Assembly (NCBI RefSeq): GCF_002940005.1
Contig: NZ_MDEF01000003.1
Reading direction: 5' to 3' (one strand)
Source: Xanthomonas hortorum
GTDB taxonomy: Bacteria; Pseudomonadota; Gammaproteobacteria; Xanthomonadales; Xanthomonadaceae
DNA length: 64,000 nt
The translations under genes were made by a program, and so were the position numbers. The notes beneath the pieces are model-generated. The model was given only the letters and a program-made list of their open reading frames with translations. It had not been told where the DNA came from and searched no databases. Position 1 is the stretch's first letter. Every line of letters starts with the position of its first letter. This document shows positions 50,605 to 59,236 of this stretch, one piece after another.

Positions 50605-51810
50605 TTACAGCGCTTCGATAATGCCCGCCGCGCCCATGCCGGTGCCGATGCACATGGTGACCATGCCGTACTTCTGCTGCCGGCGACGCAGGCCGTGCAC
50701 CAGCGTTGCGGCACGGATCGCGCCGGTCGCGCCCAGCGGGTGGCCCAGAGCGATCGCACCGCCCAGCGGGTTGACCTTGTATGGATCCAGTTCGCTGTCG
50801 CGGATCACGGCCAATGCCTGCGCGGCGAAAGCTTCGTTGAGTTCGATCCAGTCGATCTGGTCCTTGGTCAGGCCGGCCTGCTTGAGCGCCTTGGGAATCG
50901 CCGCGATCGGGCCGATGCCCATCACTTCCGGACGCACGCCTGCCACCGAGAAGCTGACAAAACGGGCTAGCGGGGTCAGGCCGTAATCCTTGATCGCCTG
51001 CTCCGACGCCAGCAGCACCGCACCGGCGCCGTCGCTCATCTGCGAGGAGTTGCCGGCGGTGACGCTGCCGCCGAACTGGCCGTTACGGAACACCGGACGC
51101 AGTTTGGCCAGGCCTTCGAGCGAGCTGTCCGGGCGCGGGCCTTCGTCGGTGTCGACCAGGCGCTTGCGCAGCGCGATGACATTTCCTTGCAGGTCAGGCT
51201 GGTGCGAGAGAATTTCGTACGGGGTGATCTCGTCGCGGAATTCGCCGGCGGCAATCGCGGCAATCGCCTTCTGATGCGAGGCCAGTGCAAACGCGTCCTG
51301 ATCCTCGCGCGAGACTTTCCATTCCTCAGCCACTTTCTCGGCGGTGATGCCCATGCCATAGGCGATGGCGACATGGTCGTCGGCGAACACGTTCGGCGAC
51401 ATGGCGACCTTGTTGCCCATCATCGGCACCATCGACATCGACTCGGTGCCGCCGGCCAGCATCAGGTCGGCGTTGCCCAGACGAATCTGGTCGGCCGCCA
51501 TCGCCACGGCCTGGATGCCGGACGAACAGAAGCGGTTGATGGTCTGGCCGGCCACGGTGTTGGGCAGGCCGGCCAGCAGCACGCCGATGCGCGCCACGTT
51601 CATACCTTGCTCGCCCTCGGGCATGGCGCAGCCGATGATGGCATCGTCGATCCGCGACAGATCGATGCCAGGCGCCTGCGCCACCACCGCACGCAGCACG
51701 TGCGCCAGCATGTCGTCGGGACGGGTATTACGGAACACGCCATTGGGCGCCTTGCCGACCGGCGTGCGGGTGGCGGCGACGATGTAGGCTTCTTGAATCT
51801 GCTTGCTCAT
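50605..51810 (-). CDS. fadA: Acetyl-CoA C-acyltransferase (beta-oxidation thiolase)
   Basis: Last step of beta-oxidation, releasing acetyl-CoA. The nucleophile Cys is in NRFCSSGIQAVAMA near residue 92. The His is in GGAIALGHPLGATGAIRAA and the second Cys in CIGTGMGAAGI at the C-terminal end. The ATG at 51810 gives MSKQIQEAYIVAATRTPVGK and 401 residues; an earlier ATG adds residues read from a heptamer repeat and is rejected. It follows fadN on the same strand, 162 bp apart with two heptamer blocks between, and forms its partner enzyme. Confidence 0.95.
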   Translation of the reverse strand: MSKQIQEAYIVAATRTPVGKAPNGVFRNTRPDDMLAHVLRAVVAQAPGIDLSRIDDAIIGCAMPEGEQGMNVARIGVLLAGLPNTVAGQTINRFCSSGIQAVAMAADQIRLGNADLMLAGGTESMSMVPMMGNKVAMSPNVFADDHVAIAYGMGITAEKVAEEWKVSREDQDAFALASHQKAIAAIAAGEFRDEITPYEILSHQPDLQGNVIALRKRLVDTDEGPRPDSSLEGLAKLRPVFRNGQFGGSVTAGNSSQMSDGAGAVLLASEQAIKDYGLTPLARFVSFSVAGVRPEVMGIGPIAAIPKALKQAGLTKDQIDWIELNEAFAAQALAVIRDSELDPYKVNPLGGAIALGHPLGATGAIRAATLVHGLRRRQQKYGMVTMCIGTGMGAAGIIEAL

Positions 51811-51827
51811 GGCTATCTCCGATAGCC

Positions 51828-51855
51828 GGGATTGGGGATTCGTCATTAGGGATTC
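51828..51855. repeat. Heptamer repeat upstream of fadA
   Basis: Units gggattggggattcgtcatt and agggattc just before the fadA start. Confidence 0.8.
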
Positions 51856-51948
51856 GTCAAAGCGAATTCCGGTGTTCGACTGGTCCTGCCCGGCGGATGA
51901 ATTTGGTGGAGGCGAGAATGTTGGAGGGCAGGGGAGCCGCTGTTACGA

Positions 51949-51973
51949 ATCCCCAATCCCGAATCCCGAATCT
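51949..51973. repeat. Heptamer repeat at the fadN stop
   Basis: Units aatccccaatcccgaatccc and gaatc reach the fadN stop codon. It is inverse to the block at 51828-51855. Confidence 0.8.
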
Positions 51974-54345
51974 CAGTTCCTCAGCGGCTTACCCGTCTTG
52001 AGCATGTGCCCAATCCGCGCCTGGGTCTTTTCCTGCTGGGCCAGTTCGACGAAGTGCTTGCGCTCCAGTTTGAGCAACCACTCTTCGTCGACCAGCGCGC
52101 CGCGATCGACTTCGCCGCCGCACATCACCGTGGCGATGCGGGTGGCGATTTCATAGTCGTATTCGCTGATGAAGCGGCCTTCCAGCATGTTGACCAGCAG
52201 CATCTTGAAGGTGGCGATGCCGACGTCGCCGGCGACCTGGATGCGGCGTGCCGGCAGCGGCGCGCGGTAGCCGCCTTCGGCCAGTGCGCGCGCTTCGGCC
52301 TTGGCGATGTGCAGCGCTTCGAAGCTGTTGAACACGATCTTGTCGGTGGCGCGCAGCAGGCCCAGTTCCTGGGCATTGACCGCCGAGTTGGAGACCTTTG
52401 CCATGGCGATGGTTTCGAAAGTCTTCTTCAGCTCGGCGAACACATCGCCACCCGGGCCGGCGGCAATCGATGCGCGCACGGCGATTTCCTTCAGGCCGCC
52501 ACCGGCCGGCAGCAGGCCGACGCCTGCCTCGACCAGACCGATGTAGCTTTCCAGCGAGGCCACCGTCTTGGCGCTATGCATCTGGAACTCGCAACCGCCG
52601 CCAAGCGCCAGGCCGCGCACGGCCGAAATCACCGGGACCTGCGCGTACTTGATGCGCTGGCTGGTGGCCTGGAAGTTGGCGACCAATGCTTCGAACGCAT
52701 CCACCTTGCCGGCCTGCAACAGGCCCAGCGCGCCGGCCAGATCGGCACCGGCGGAGAAGGGTTCCTTCTGCTGCCAGATCACCAGCCCGGCGAAGTCTTT
52801 CTCCGCGCGGCCAACCACTTCCTGCAACCCGTTGAGCACGTGATCGGAGACGGTATTCATCTTGGTCTTGAAGCTGACCACGGCGATATCGTCGCCGTCA
52901 TTCCACATGCGCACGCCGTCGTTTTCGAACACCGTCTCGCCCGGGGAGAACTCCTCGCCCAGCAGCGGATCCGGTAAGCGCTGACGCTTGTACACCGGCA
53001 GCGCCGAACGCGGCAGCTTGGCATCGTGCGCCGGGCTGTAGGAGCCTTCGGCCGCATGCACGCCGTCACGGCCGTCGAACACCCAATTCGGCAGCGGTGC
53101 GCTGCTCATGCTCTTGCCGTTGGAGATATCTTCGGCAATCCACTGCGCCACCTGCTTCCAGCCGGCGGCCTGCCAGGTTTCGAACGGGCCAAGCGACCAG
53201 CCGTAGCCCCAGCGGATCGCCAGATCCACGTCACGCGCAGTCTCGGCGATGTCGGCCAGGTGATAGGCGCTGTAGTGGAACAGGTCGCGGAAGCTGGCCC
53301 ACAGGAACTGTGCCTGCGGGTGCTGGCTTTCGCGCAACTTGGCAAACTTTTCGGCCGGGTTCTTGATCTTGAGGATCTCGATCACTTCCGGTGCGGCAGT
53401 GCGATCAGCGGCGCGGTAATCCTGCTTCTGCAGGTCCAGCACCACGATGTCCTTGCCGACCTTGCGGAAGATGCCGGCGCCGACCTTCTGGCCGAGCGCG
53501 CCCTTGGCGATCAGCGCGTCCAGCCACTTCGGCGACTTGAAATACTGGTGCCACGGGTCGTCCGGCAGGGTGTCGCCCATGGTCTTGATCACGTGCGCCA
53601 TGGTGTCCAGGCCGACCACGTCCGAGGTGCGGTAGGTCGCCGACTTCGGGCGCCCGACCAGCGGGCCGGTCAGGCCGTCCACTTCATCGAAACCCAGGCC
53701 GAATTCCTGCGTGTGATGGATGGTGGCCAGGATCGAGAACACGCCGATGCGGTTGCCGATGAAGTTCGGCGTGTCCTTGGCATACACCACGCCCTTGCCA
53801 AGCGTGGTGACCAGGAAGCTTTCCAGCCCTTCCAGCACGGCCTTGTCGGTGCCCTTGGCCGGAATCAGTTCGGCCAGATGCATGTAACGCGGCGGGTTGA
53901 AGAAATGCACGCCGCAGAAGCGGTGGCGCAATTGCTCTGGCAGCACATCGGAGAGCTTGTTGATGCCCAGACCGGAGGTGTTGGACGCCAGCACCGCATG
54001 CTCGGCCACGAACGGGGCGATCTTCTTGTACAGGTCCTGCTTCCAGTCCATGCGCTCGGCGATCGCCTCGATGATCAGATCGCAATCGCGCAGCTGTTCG
54101 AGACCACTCTCGTAGTTGGCCGGCGTGATCGCTTCGGCCAGGGATTTGCTGGCCAGCGGGGCGGGGCTGAGCTTGCCGAGGTTGGCGATGGCCTTGAGCA
54201 CGATGCCGTCGGCCGGACCCTCCTTGGCAGGCAGGTCGAACAGCACGGTGTCGACACCGGCGTTGGTGAGGTGCGCGGCGATCTGCGCGCCCATGACGCC
54301 GGCACCGAGCACGGCGGCGCGACGGACTAGCAACGGATTGGACAT
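51973..54345 (-). CDS. fadN: 3-hydroxyacyl-CoA dehydrogenase / enoyl-CoA hydratase, FadN type
   Basis: Two-domain enzyme for the middle steps of beta-oxidation. The dehydrogenase part comes first (NAD motif AAVLGAGVMGAQIAAHL near residue 10; ASNTSGLGINKLSDVL; PNFIGNRIGVFSI). The hydratase follows from about residue 480 (GLVIWQQKEPFSAGADLAGA; VRGLALGGGCEFQMHSAKTV; LVEAGVGLLPAGGG). This order is opposite to FadB and FadJ of E. coli and the same as Bacillus FadN. At 790 residues the length fits FadN. It follows the TetR gene by 25 bp and precedes fadA, so tetR-fadN-fadA is an operon. Confidence 0.93.
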   Translation of the reverse strand: MSNPLLVRRAAVLGAGVMGAQIAAHLTNAGVDTVLFDLPAKEGPADGIVLKAIANLGKLSPAPLASKSLAEAITPANYESGLEQLRDCDLIIEAIAERMDWKQDLYKKIAPFVAEHAVLASNTSGLGINKLSDVLPEQLRHRFCGVHFFNPPRYMHLAELIPAKGTDKAVLEGLESFLVTTLGKGVVYAKDTPNFIGNRIGVFSILATIHHTQEFGLGFDEVDGLTGPLVGRPKSATYRTSDVVGLDTMAHVIKTMGDTLPDDPWHQYFKSPKWLDALIAKGALGQKVGAGIFRKVGKDIVVLDLQKQDYRAADRTAAPEVIEILKIKNPAEKFAKLRESQHPQAQFLWASFRDLFHYSAYHLADIAETARDVDLAIRWGYGWSLGPFETWQAAGWKQVAQWIAEDISNGKSMSSAPLPNWVFDGRDGVHAAEGSYSPAHDAKLPRSALPVYKRQRLPDPLLGEEFSPGETVFENDGVRMWNDGDDIAVVSFKTKMNTVSDHVLNGLQEVVGRAEKDFAGLVIWQQKEPFSAGADLAGALGLLQAGKVDAFEALVANFQATSQRIKYAQVPVISAVRGLALGGGCEFQMHSAKTVASLESYIGLVEAGVGLLPAGGGLKEIAVRASIAAGPGGDVFAELKKTFETIAMAKVSNSAVNAQELGLLRATDKIVFNSFEALHIAKAEARALAEGGYRAPLPARRIQVAGDVGIATFKMLLVNMLEGRFISEYDYEIATRIATVMCGGEVDRGALVDEEWLLKLERKHFVELAQQEKTQARIGHMLKTGKPLRN

Positions 54346-54370
54346 AGCAATTAGCCTCTTGGTGGAACGT

Positions 54371-55021
54371 TTACGGTGTGGAATGAGCGCGGAAACCGGG
54401 TTCCGCGAAACGAATCAGTTCGCGCGCGGCACGCGCGCGGTGGTCGGCCTCGCTGACGCCGGCCGGGCGCTTGATCAGCCCGAAGTCGGCCATCGCATAG
54501 GTCAGCGCACCGGCGAGGAAATCCAGGCGCCAATACAACTCTTCCTTGCTCAGGCCCGGCACGCATGCGGCGATGGCCTTGCCGAATTCGCGCAGCACAT
54601 GGCCGTAGTGATCGGACAGGAACTTGCGCAGGTTGTCGTTCTTTTCGGCGTAGGCACGTGCGATCACGCGCACGAACGCGCCGCCGCTCTGGCGGTCCTG
54701 CGCCATCGCCAGGGCAGGCTCGACGAAGGCCGCCAGCACCGCGGTGAGTTCGCCCGGATGCGCACGCTTGGCGGCTTCCAGCTGCTGCAGTCGCGCGGTG
54801 GTCATCTCGTCCATGCGGCGCCGGAATACCTCGTTGACCAGGTTCTCCTTGGAGCCGAAATGGTAGTTGACCGCGGCGATATTGACGTCGGCCTGGGTGG
54901 TCAGCTGGCGCAGCGAGGTGCCGGCGAAGCCATGCTGTGCGAACAGCTCCTCGGCCGCGCCGAGAATGCGGTCCTTGGTGGAGAAGTGGGCGGGCTTGGG
55001 CATGCGCAGGGTGGAACTCAA
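54371..55021 (-). CDS. TetR-family regulator of fatty acid oxidation (PsrA-like)
   Basis: DNA-binding repressor of 216 residues. The helix-turn-helix is at about residues 16-62 (DRILGAAEELFAQHGFAGTS; LRQLTTQADVNIAAVNYHFG), with the typical NYHFGSKENLVNEVF. The C-terminal ligand domain resembles that of fatty-acid-responsive members. It heads the tetR-fadN-fadA operon and has a matching inverted-repeat operator at its start, so it probably represses itself and the operon until long-chain acyl compounds bind. MPKPAH at 55003 is an alternative start. The name PsrA is an inference from operator and context. Confidence 0.88.
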   Translation of the reverse strand: MSSTLRMPKPAHFSTKDRILGAAEELFAQHGFAGTSLRQLTTQADVNIAAVNYHFGSKENLVNEVFRRRMDEMTTARLQQLEAAKRAHPGELTAVLAAFVEPALAMAQDRQSGGAFVRVIARAYAEKNDNLRKFLSDHYGHVLREFGKAIAACVPGLSKEELYWRLDFLAGALTYAMADFGLIKRPAGVSEADHRARAARELIRFAEPGFRAHSTP

Positions 55022-55037
55022 TCAAACGATTGTTTGA
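55022..55037. promoter_or_regulatory. Operator for the TetR regulator (PsrA-type)
   Basis: TCAAACGATTGTTTGA: CAAAC and GTTTG separated by four bases, inside a longer inverted pattern. The known PsrA motif is G/CAAAC, 2-4 bases, GTTTG/C. It lies immediately upstream of the regulator start, the expected place for autoregulation. Confidence 0.85.
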
Positions 55038-55124
55038 GTCTACGGGCTGGAGACTGCGCCGGTCATGCGGCAATGCAGCACGATTCAGGAGGCGGTGTGC
55101 AAAGGTCTTCACTAAGAGATAGAA

Positions 55125-55160
55125 TTGACCATCGCAAAGAAGCCTAAGCCCGCGTTTTGA
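55125..55160 (+). CDS. Possible 11-residue leader peptide before ndk
   Basis: A TTG-initiated frame codes for MTIAKKPKPAF and its stop lies inside the terminator hairpin loop. No strong ribosome site stands directly before it, though an AGGAGG lies 33 bases upstream. It may be chance; it is listed because of its position over the hairpin. Confidence 0.2.
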   Translation: MTIAKKPKPAF

Positions 55161-55173
55161 CGCGGGTTTTTTT
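55149..55173 (+). terminator. Rho-independent terminator upstream of ndk
   Basis: Arms cccgcg (55149-55154) and cgcggg (55161-55166), loop ttttga, followed by seven T. No large gene precedes it on the plus strand, so it may attenuate ndk or end a short transcript. Confidence 0.8.
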
Positions 55174-55184
55174 CATGATAACCT
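55157..55184 (+). promoter_or_regulatory. Possible promoter for ndk overlapping the terminator
   Basis: TTGACG (55157-55162) lies in the terminator hairpin and TAACCT (55179-55184) follows 16 bases later. The -35 box is good, the -10 box is weak. A start near 55191 would leave a 30-base leader to the ndk ATG. Confidence 0.35.
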
Positions 55185-55221
55185 CGGGTCTTCAAGTGGC
55201 CCGCCCAACGGAGATCTTCCC

Positions 55222-55647
55222 ATGGCGCTGGAGCGCACCCTGTCCATCATCAAGCCCGATGCCGTCGCCAAGAACGTCATCGGCGAAATCTACAGCCGTT
55301 TCGAAAAGGCCGGCCTGAAGATCGTGGCCGCCAAGTACAAGCAGCTGTCGCGTCGCGAAGCCGAAGGCTTCTACGCAGTGCACCGCGAGCGTCCGTTCTT
55401 CAATGCGCTGGTCGAGTTCATGATCTCCGGCCCGGTGGTGATCCAGGCGCTGGAAGGCGAGAACGCCGTTGCTGCACACCGTGACCTGCTGGGCGCAACC
55501 AATCCCAAGGACGCTGCGCCGGGCACCATCCGCGCCGACTTCGCCGATTCGATCGATGCCAACGCCGCCCACGGCTCGGACTCGGTCGAGAACGCTGCCA
55601 ATGAAGTCGCGTATTTCTTTGCCGCTACTGAAGTGGTCTCGCGCTGA
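55222..55647 (+). CDS. ndk: Nucleoside diphosphate kinase
   Basis: Balances nucleoside triphosphate pools. The product MALERTLSIIKPDAVAKNVI has the conserved Lys of IIKPDA. The phospho-His is in ANAAHGSDSVENAANEV near residue 117. LLGATNPKDAAPGTIRADF is the other hallmark. The 141 residues match the family. A GGAGAT ribosome site precedes the ATG. rlmN follows 18 bases later, as in many gammaproteobacteria, and the two probably share a transcript. Confidence 0.98.
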   Translation: MALERTLSIIKPDAVAKNVIGEIYSRFEKAGLKIVAAKYKQLSRREAEGFYAVHRERPFFNALVEFMISGPVVIQALEGENAVAAHRDLLGATNPKDAAPGTIRADFADSIDANAAHGSDSVENAANEVAYFFAATEVVSR

Positions 55648-55665
55648 GGCCGAGAGAGTCGAATC

Positions 55666-56871
55666 GTGAATGAGGTCGTGATCCCCTCCGTGCTGCAGGA
55701 CGTCCCTGTCCGTACCCCGGAACTGCGCAAGCAGAACCTGCTCGACCTCGACCGCGAGGGACTGGAGCGCTTCTTCGCCGACACGCTCGGCGAAGCGCGT
55801 TACCGTGCCCATCAGGTGATGAAGTGGATTCACCATCGCTACGTCACCGACTTCGACCAGATGACGGACCTCGGCAAGGCGCTGCGTGCGAAATTGCACC
55901 AGCACGCCGAGGTCCTCGTCCCGACTGTCGTGTTCGACAAGCCTTCCACTGACGGCACCCACAAGTGGCTGCTGGCCATGGGCACCGACGGCAAGAATGC
56001 GATCGAGACGGTGTATATCCCCGACAAGGGCCGCGGCACGCTGTGCGTGTCTTCCCAGGTCGGCTGCGGCTTGAACTGCACCTTTTGTTCGACCGCCACC
56101 CAGGGCTTCAACCGCAACCTCACTACCGCCGAGATCGTCGGGCAGGTGTGGGTGGCGGCGCGCCATCTGGGCAACGTACCGCACCAGCAGCGCCGTCTCA
56201 CCAATGTGGTGATGATGGGCATGGGCGAGCCGCTGATGAATTTCGACAACGTCGTGCGTGCGATGAGCGTGATGCGCGACGATCTGGGCTATGGCCTGGC
56301 CAGCAAGCGGGTGACGCTGTCGACCTCCGGCCTGGTGCCGATGATCGACCGGCTGTCAACCGAAAGCGATGTCTCGCTGGCCGTTTCGCTGCATGCCGCC
56401 AACGACGCGCTGCGCGAGAGCCTGGTGCCATTGAACAAGAAGTACCCGATCGCCGAGCTCATGGAGTCGTGCGCGCGCTATCTGCGCGGCAACAAGAAGC
56501 GCGATTCGGTCACCTTCGAATACACCTTGATGAAGGGCATCAACGACCAGCCGGAGCATGCGCGTCAGCTGGCCCGCTTGATGCGTCAGTTCGACAATGC
56601 GGTGCAGTCCAAGGACGCCGGCAAGGTCAACTTGATCCCGTTCAATCCGTTCCCGGGCACGCGCTACGAGCGCTCGGGCGAGACGGAGATCCGCGCATTT
56701 CAGAAGATCTTGCTTGATGCGCAAGTGCTGACGATGGTTCGCCGCACGCGTGGCGACGATATCGACGCCGCGTGCGGGCAGCTCAAGGGGCAGGTCATGG
56801 ACCGTACCCGTCGCCAGGCAGATTTCCTGCGCACACTGGAAGGCCAGGCCGATCGCGATGCGGCAGCGTGA
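55666..56871 (+). CDS. rlmN: 23S rRNA / tRNA adenine C2-methyltransferase RlmN
   Basis: Radical-SAM enzyme that methylates A2503 of 23S rRNA and A37 of some tRNA. The cluster motif CxxxCxxC is in QVGCGLNCTFCSTATQGF near residue 140. NVVMMGMGEPLMNFDNVVRA, VTLSTSGLVPMIDRL and VSLHAANDALRESLVPLNKK are hallmarks, and the C-terminal catalytic region includes MVRRTRGDDIDAACGQL. The start is a GTG at 55666 and gives 401 residues. Its end overlaps the pilF start by 14 bases, so these genes are coupled. Confidence 0.97.
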   Translation: MNEVVIPSVLQDVPVRTPELRKQNLLDLDREGLERFFADTLGEARYRAHQVMKWIHHRYVTDFDQMTDLGKALRAKLHQHAEVLVPTVVFDKPSTDGTHKWLLAMGTDGKNAIETVYIPDKGRGTLCVSSQVGCGLNCTFCSTATQGFNRNLTTAEIVGQVWVAARHLGNVPHQQRRLTNVVMMGMGEPLMNFDNVVRAMSVMRDDLGYGLASKRVTLSTSGLVPMIDRLSTESDVSLAVSLHAANDALRESLVPLNKKYPIAELMESCARYLRGNKKRDSVTFEYTLMKGINDQPEHARQLARLMRQFDNAVQSKDAGKVNLIPFNPFPGTRYERSGETEIRAFQKILLDAQVLTMVRRTRGDDIDAACGQLKGQVMDRTRRQADFLRTLEGQADRDAAA

Positions 56872-57670
56872 TCTCGCGTTAATGGCGGCCGTGGCGATCG
56901 CGCTTGGCGCGGTCGGCTGCGGTGGTCGTAATGCCAAGGCCGGGTCGGTCAAGACCGTGGAAGAAGTCGCACCGGTGTATTCGTTCCGCGACAACACGGC
57001 GACCAAGAGCCGCCTGGCAGTGCAGGAAAAACTCGGCCTGGCCAGCAACCGGCTGCAAACCGGCGACTATGCCGCTGCCGAAGAGCAGGTCCGCGCGGCG
57101 TTGAAAAAAGATTCGCAGTCGGTGGATGCCATCGGCATGTTGGCGCTGATCCAAGGCGCCAGAGGCGATGTGGCCGGCTCCGGTGCTTCGTATCGTCGCG
57201 CGGCAGAACTCGCCCCGCAGCGTGGCGATGTATTGAACAACTACGGTGCGTGGTTGTGTGCGAATGGTTCGCCGGCTGAATCGCTGATCTGGTTCGACCG
57301 TGCGCTGACCGACCGCACCTACGCATCTCCTGCTTCGGCATTGGGGAATGCAGGCGGTTGCGCACTCAAGGCCGGCCAGCCGGAGCGCGCTGTCAGCGAT
57401 CTGCGCAAAGCACTCGAACTGGATCCGGCTAATCCGTATGCACTCGAGTCGATGGCACGTTCCGAAGCGGGGCGTCGCAATTATTTCGAAGCACGCGCCT
57501 TTATCGAAAGACGTCTTGCGGCTGCACCAGTCACTGCTTCCGTGTTACAACTCGCCATTCAGATTGAGCAAGGGCTCGGCGACAAGGTAGCCGCCGGCCG
57601 TTACCACCAGCGGTTGGTCAAGGAATTCCCTGACGCAGCGACCGCCAACCCCGGGGCCAATGCATTGTGA
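56858..57670 (+). CDS. pilF: Type IV pilus biogenesis lipoprotein PilF/PilW (TPR)
   Basis: Outer-membrane pilotin for the PilQ secretin. The ATG at 56858 opens a lipoprotein signal (RQRDLALMAAVAIALGAVGC) with Cys at residue 21. About six tetratricopeptide repeats follow (residues 50-250), for example KLGLASNRLQTGDYAAAEEQ and VLNNYGAWLCANGSPAESLI. The 270 residues fit the family. It lies between rlmN and a rodZ-like gene, the normal rlmN-pilF-rodZ order. Confidence 0.92.
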   Translation: MRQRDLALMAAVAIALGAVGCGGRNAKAGSVKTVEEVAPVYSFRDNTATKSRLAVQEKLGLASNRLQTGDYAAAEEQVRAALKKDSQSVDAIGMLALIQGARGDVAGSGASYRRAAELAPQRGDVLNNYGAWLCANGSPAESLIWFDRALTDRTYASPASALGNAGGCALKAGQPERAVSDLRKALELDPANPYALESMARSEAGRRNYFEARAFIERRLAAAPVTASVLQLAIQIEQGLGDKVAAGRYHQRLVKEFPDAATANPGANAL

Positions 57671-58527
57671 TCAATGATTCCCATCCGAACCCTTTCGAGC
57701 AGGAAAAGGGCTGCGGACAGCATTTGCGCGAAGCGCGCGAAGCAGCAGGTCTGAGCGTGGAAGATGTCGCCGGCAAGTTGCGCATGCCGGCACACGTGGT
57801 GCGTTCGTTGGAGCAGGAAGAGTGGCAGCGCCTTGGCGCGCCGGTCTTTGTGCGCGGCCAGCTGCGCAGCTATGCGCGCCTGCTGCAGGTGGACCTGGAG
57901 CCGCTGTTGCTGCAGGCGACCATCGCGCCGGTCGAACCGGTCACCTTGGTCAGCCATACGCATACGCCGCGCGCGCGCCGCATTCTCGAAAGTACCGCGC
58001 GCAAGGCGATGTATGTCGTCATCACCGGTGTGTTCGCGGTGCCGGTCTGGTATGCGACCCGCTCGCATCTGGATGGCAAGGCGCCGAGTACGGTGTCGCT
58101 GGACAGCATGCCGGAAGCGGCAAACACCGGCACACCCGCTACGGGTGCAACGCAGCCGGCCAATGCGCCACGCGAGCAACCTGCGCCGTACATCGCGTCG
58201 ATGACGCCAGTGCCGCGGGCTACGCCCGACGTGGAGACGCCTACAGCTGCGGCCGCCAGTGGCGGCAGTTTGTCGTTGAGTTTCAGCGGCGACAGCTGGG
58301 TGCAGATCCTGTCACCGGATGGCAGCGCGGTCGAAAAAGCGCTGGTGCGTGCCGGCGAACGTCGCAGCTATTCGCCGGGGCAGGTGGGTCGCATCGTGCT
58401 GGGCAATGCGTCGGCGGTAGAGGTTCAGCAAGGCGGCAGTATCGTCGATCTGAAACCGTTCCAGCGCGCTAACGTGGCCCGTTTTACGGTATCCTCCGAC
58501 GGCTCCGTGGTGCCTGCTTCCGAGTGA
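57667..58527 (+). CDS. rodZ: RodZ-like cytoskeleton-associated protein
   Basis: Membrane protein linking MreB to cell-shape control. An N-terminal helix-turn-helix (residues 18-75: GQHLREAREAAGLSVEDVAG; MPAHVVRSLEQEEWQRLG) is followed by one membrane helix near residues 115-135 (MYVVITGVFAVPVWYATR). A Pro/Thr/Ala-rich linker leads to a C-terminal beta domain (LSLSFSGDSWVQILSPDG). The GTG at 57667 overlaps the pilF TGA by three bases (GTGA). The 286 residues are near the E. coli length (337). It is followed by yfgM. Confidence 0.9.
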   Translation: MINDSHPNPFEQEKGCGQHLREAREAAGLSVEDVAGKLRMPAHVVRSLEQEEWQRLGAPVFVRGQLRSYARLLQVDLEPLLLQATIAPVEPVTLVSHTHTPRARRILESTARKAMYVVITGVFAVPVWYATRSHLDGKAPSTVSLDSMPEAANTGTPATGATQPANAPREQPAPYIASMTPVPRATPDVETPTAAAASGGSLSLSFSGDSWVQILSPDGSAVEKALVRAGERRSYSPGQVGRIVLGNASAVEVQQGGSIVDLKPFQRANVARFTVSSDGSVVPASE

Positions 58528-58597
58528 AGCGGACTGCGGTTTTTCATTTTTCCCTATTGATGTTCCGCGCCTCCGGGACGACGGAGCGAGAGTACGC

Positions 58598-59236
58598 ATG
58601 GCGATCGACGATCTGCTGGACGAACACGAACAAGGCGAACGCGTTCGTTCCTGGTTGAGAAAGAATGGCGCGGGTCTGGTGGGCGGCGTCGTGGTGGGCC
58701 TGGCCCTGATCCTGGGCTGGCAGTGGTGGCAGAAGCACACCAACACCCAATCGGTGGAAGCCAACACCCGTTACGAGGCGGTAGTGAAGTCGATCCAGGG
58801 CAAGGACCTGGACAAGGCCGCCAAGGATATCGTGGCGCTCGATGACGGCAAGGGCGGTATTTACGCTGAGCTGGCTGCGCTGCGTCTGGCCAAGGCTCAG
58901 GTGGATGCAGGCAAAAGCGCCGAAGCGATCAAGACATTGCGCGACGTGCCTGCCGAAGGCGAGCTCAAGCAGATCGTGCAACAGCGCCTTGCGCGCGTGC
59001 TGACCGAAAGCGGCAAGCCGGACGAAGCGATCAAGCTGCTGGCCGATGCACAGGACCACACCAGTCTGGAGATCCGCGCCGATGCGCTGGTCGTGCAGGG
59101 CAAGCCGGATGAAGCGCGTGCGCTCTACGCCAAGGCCCTGACCACGGTGGATGTGGCCTCGCCGCAGCGCCGTTTGCTGGAAACCAAGCTGATGGATGTG
59201 GGCGGCAAAGTGCCCAATCCGGCGGAGCCGATTTGA
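58598..59236 (+). CDS. yfgM: YfgM-like membrane-anchored TPR protein
   Basis: Single-pass inner-membrane protein that works with the SecYEG-PpiD translocon. A short cytoplasmic N terminus (DDLLDEHEQGERVRSWLRKN) leads to one membrane helix (residues 25-45: GLVGGVVVGLALILGWQWW). The periplasmic part of TPR-like helices follows (KGGIYAELAALRLAKAQVDA). The 212 residues match the family (206 in E. coli). The rodZ-yfgM-bamB-der order is the conserved one; the stop overlaps bamB by three bases. Confidence 0.93.
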   Translation: MAIDDLLDEHEQGERVRSWLRKNGAGLVGGVVVGLALILGWQWWQKHTNTQSVEANTRYEAVVKSIQGKDLDKAAKDIVALDDGKGGIYAELAALRLAKAQVDAGKSAEAIKTLRDVPAEGELKQIVQQRLARVLTESGKPDEAIKLLADAQDHTSLEIRADALVVQGKPDEARALYAKALTTVDVASPQRRLLETKLMDVGGKVPNPAEPI

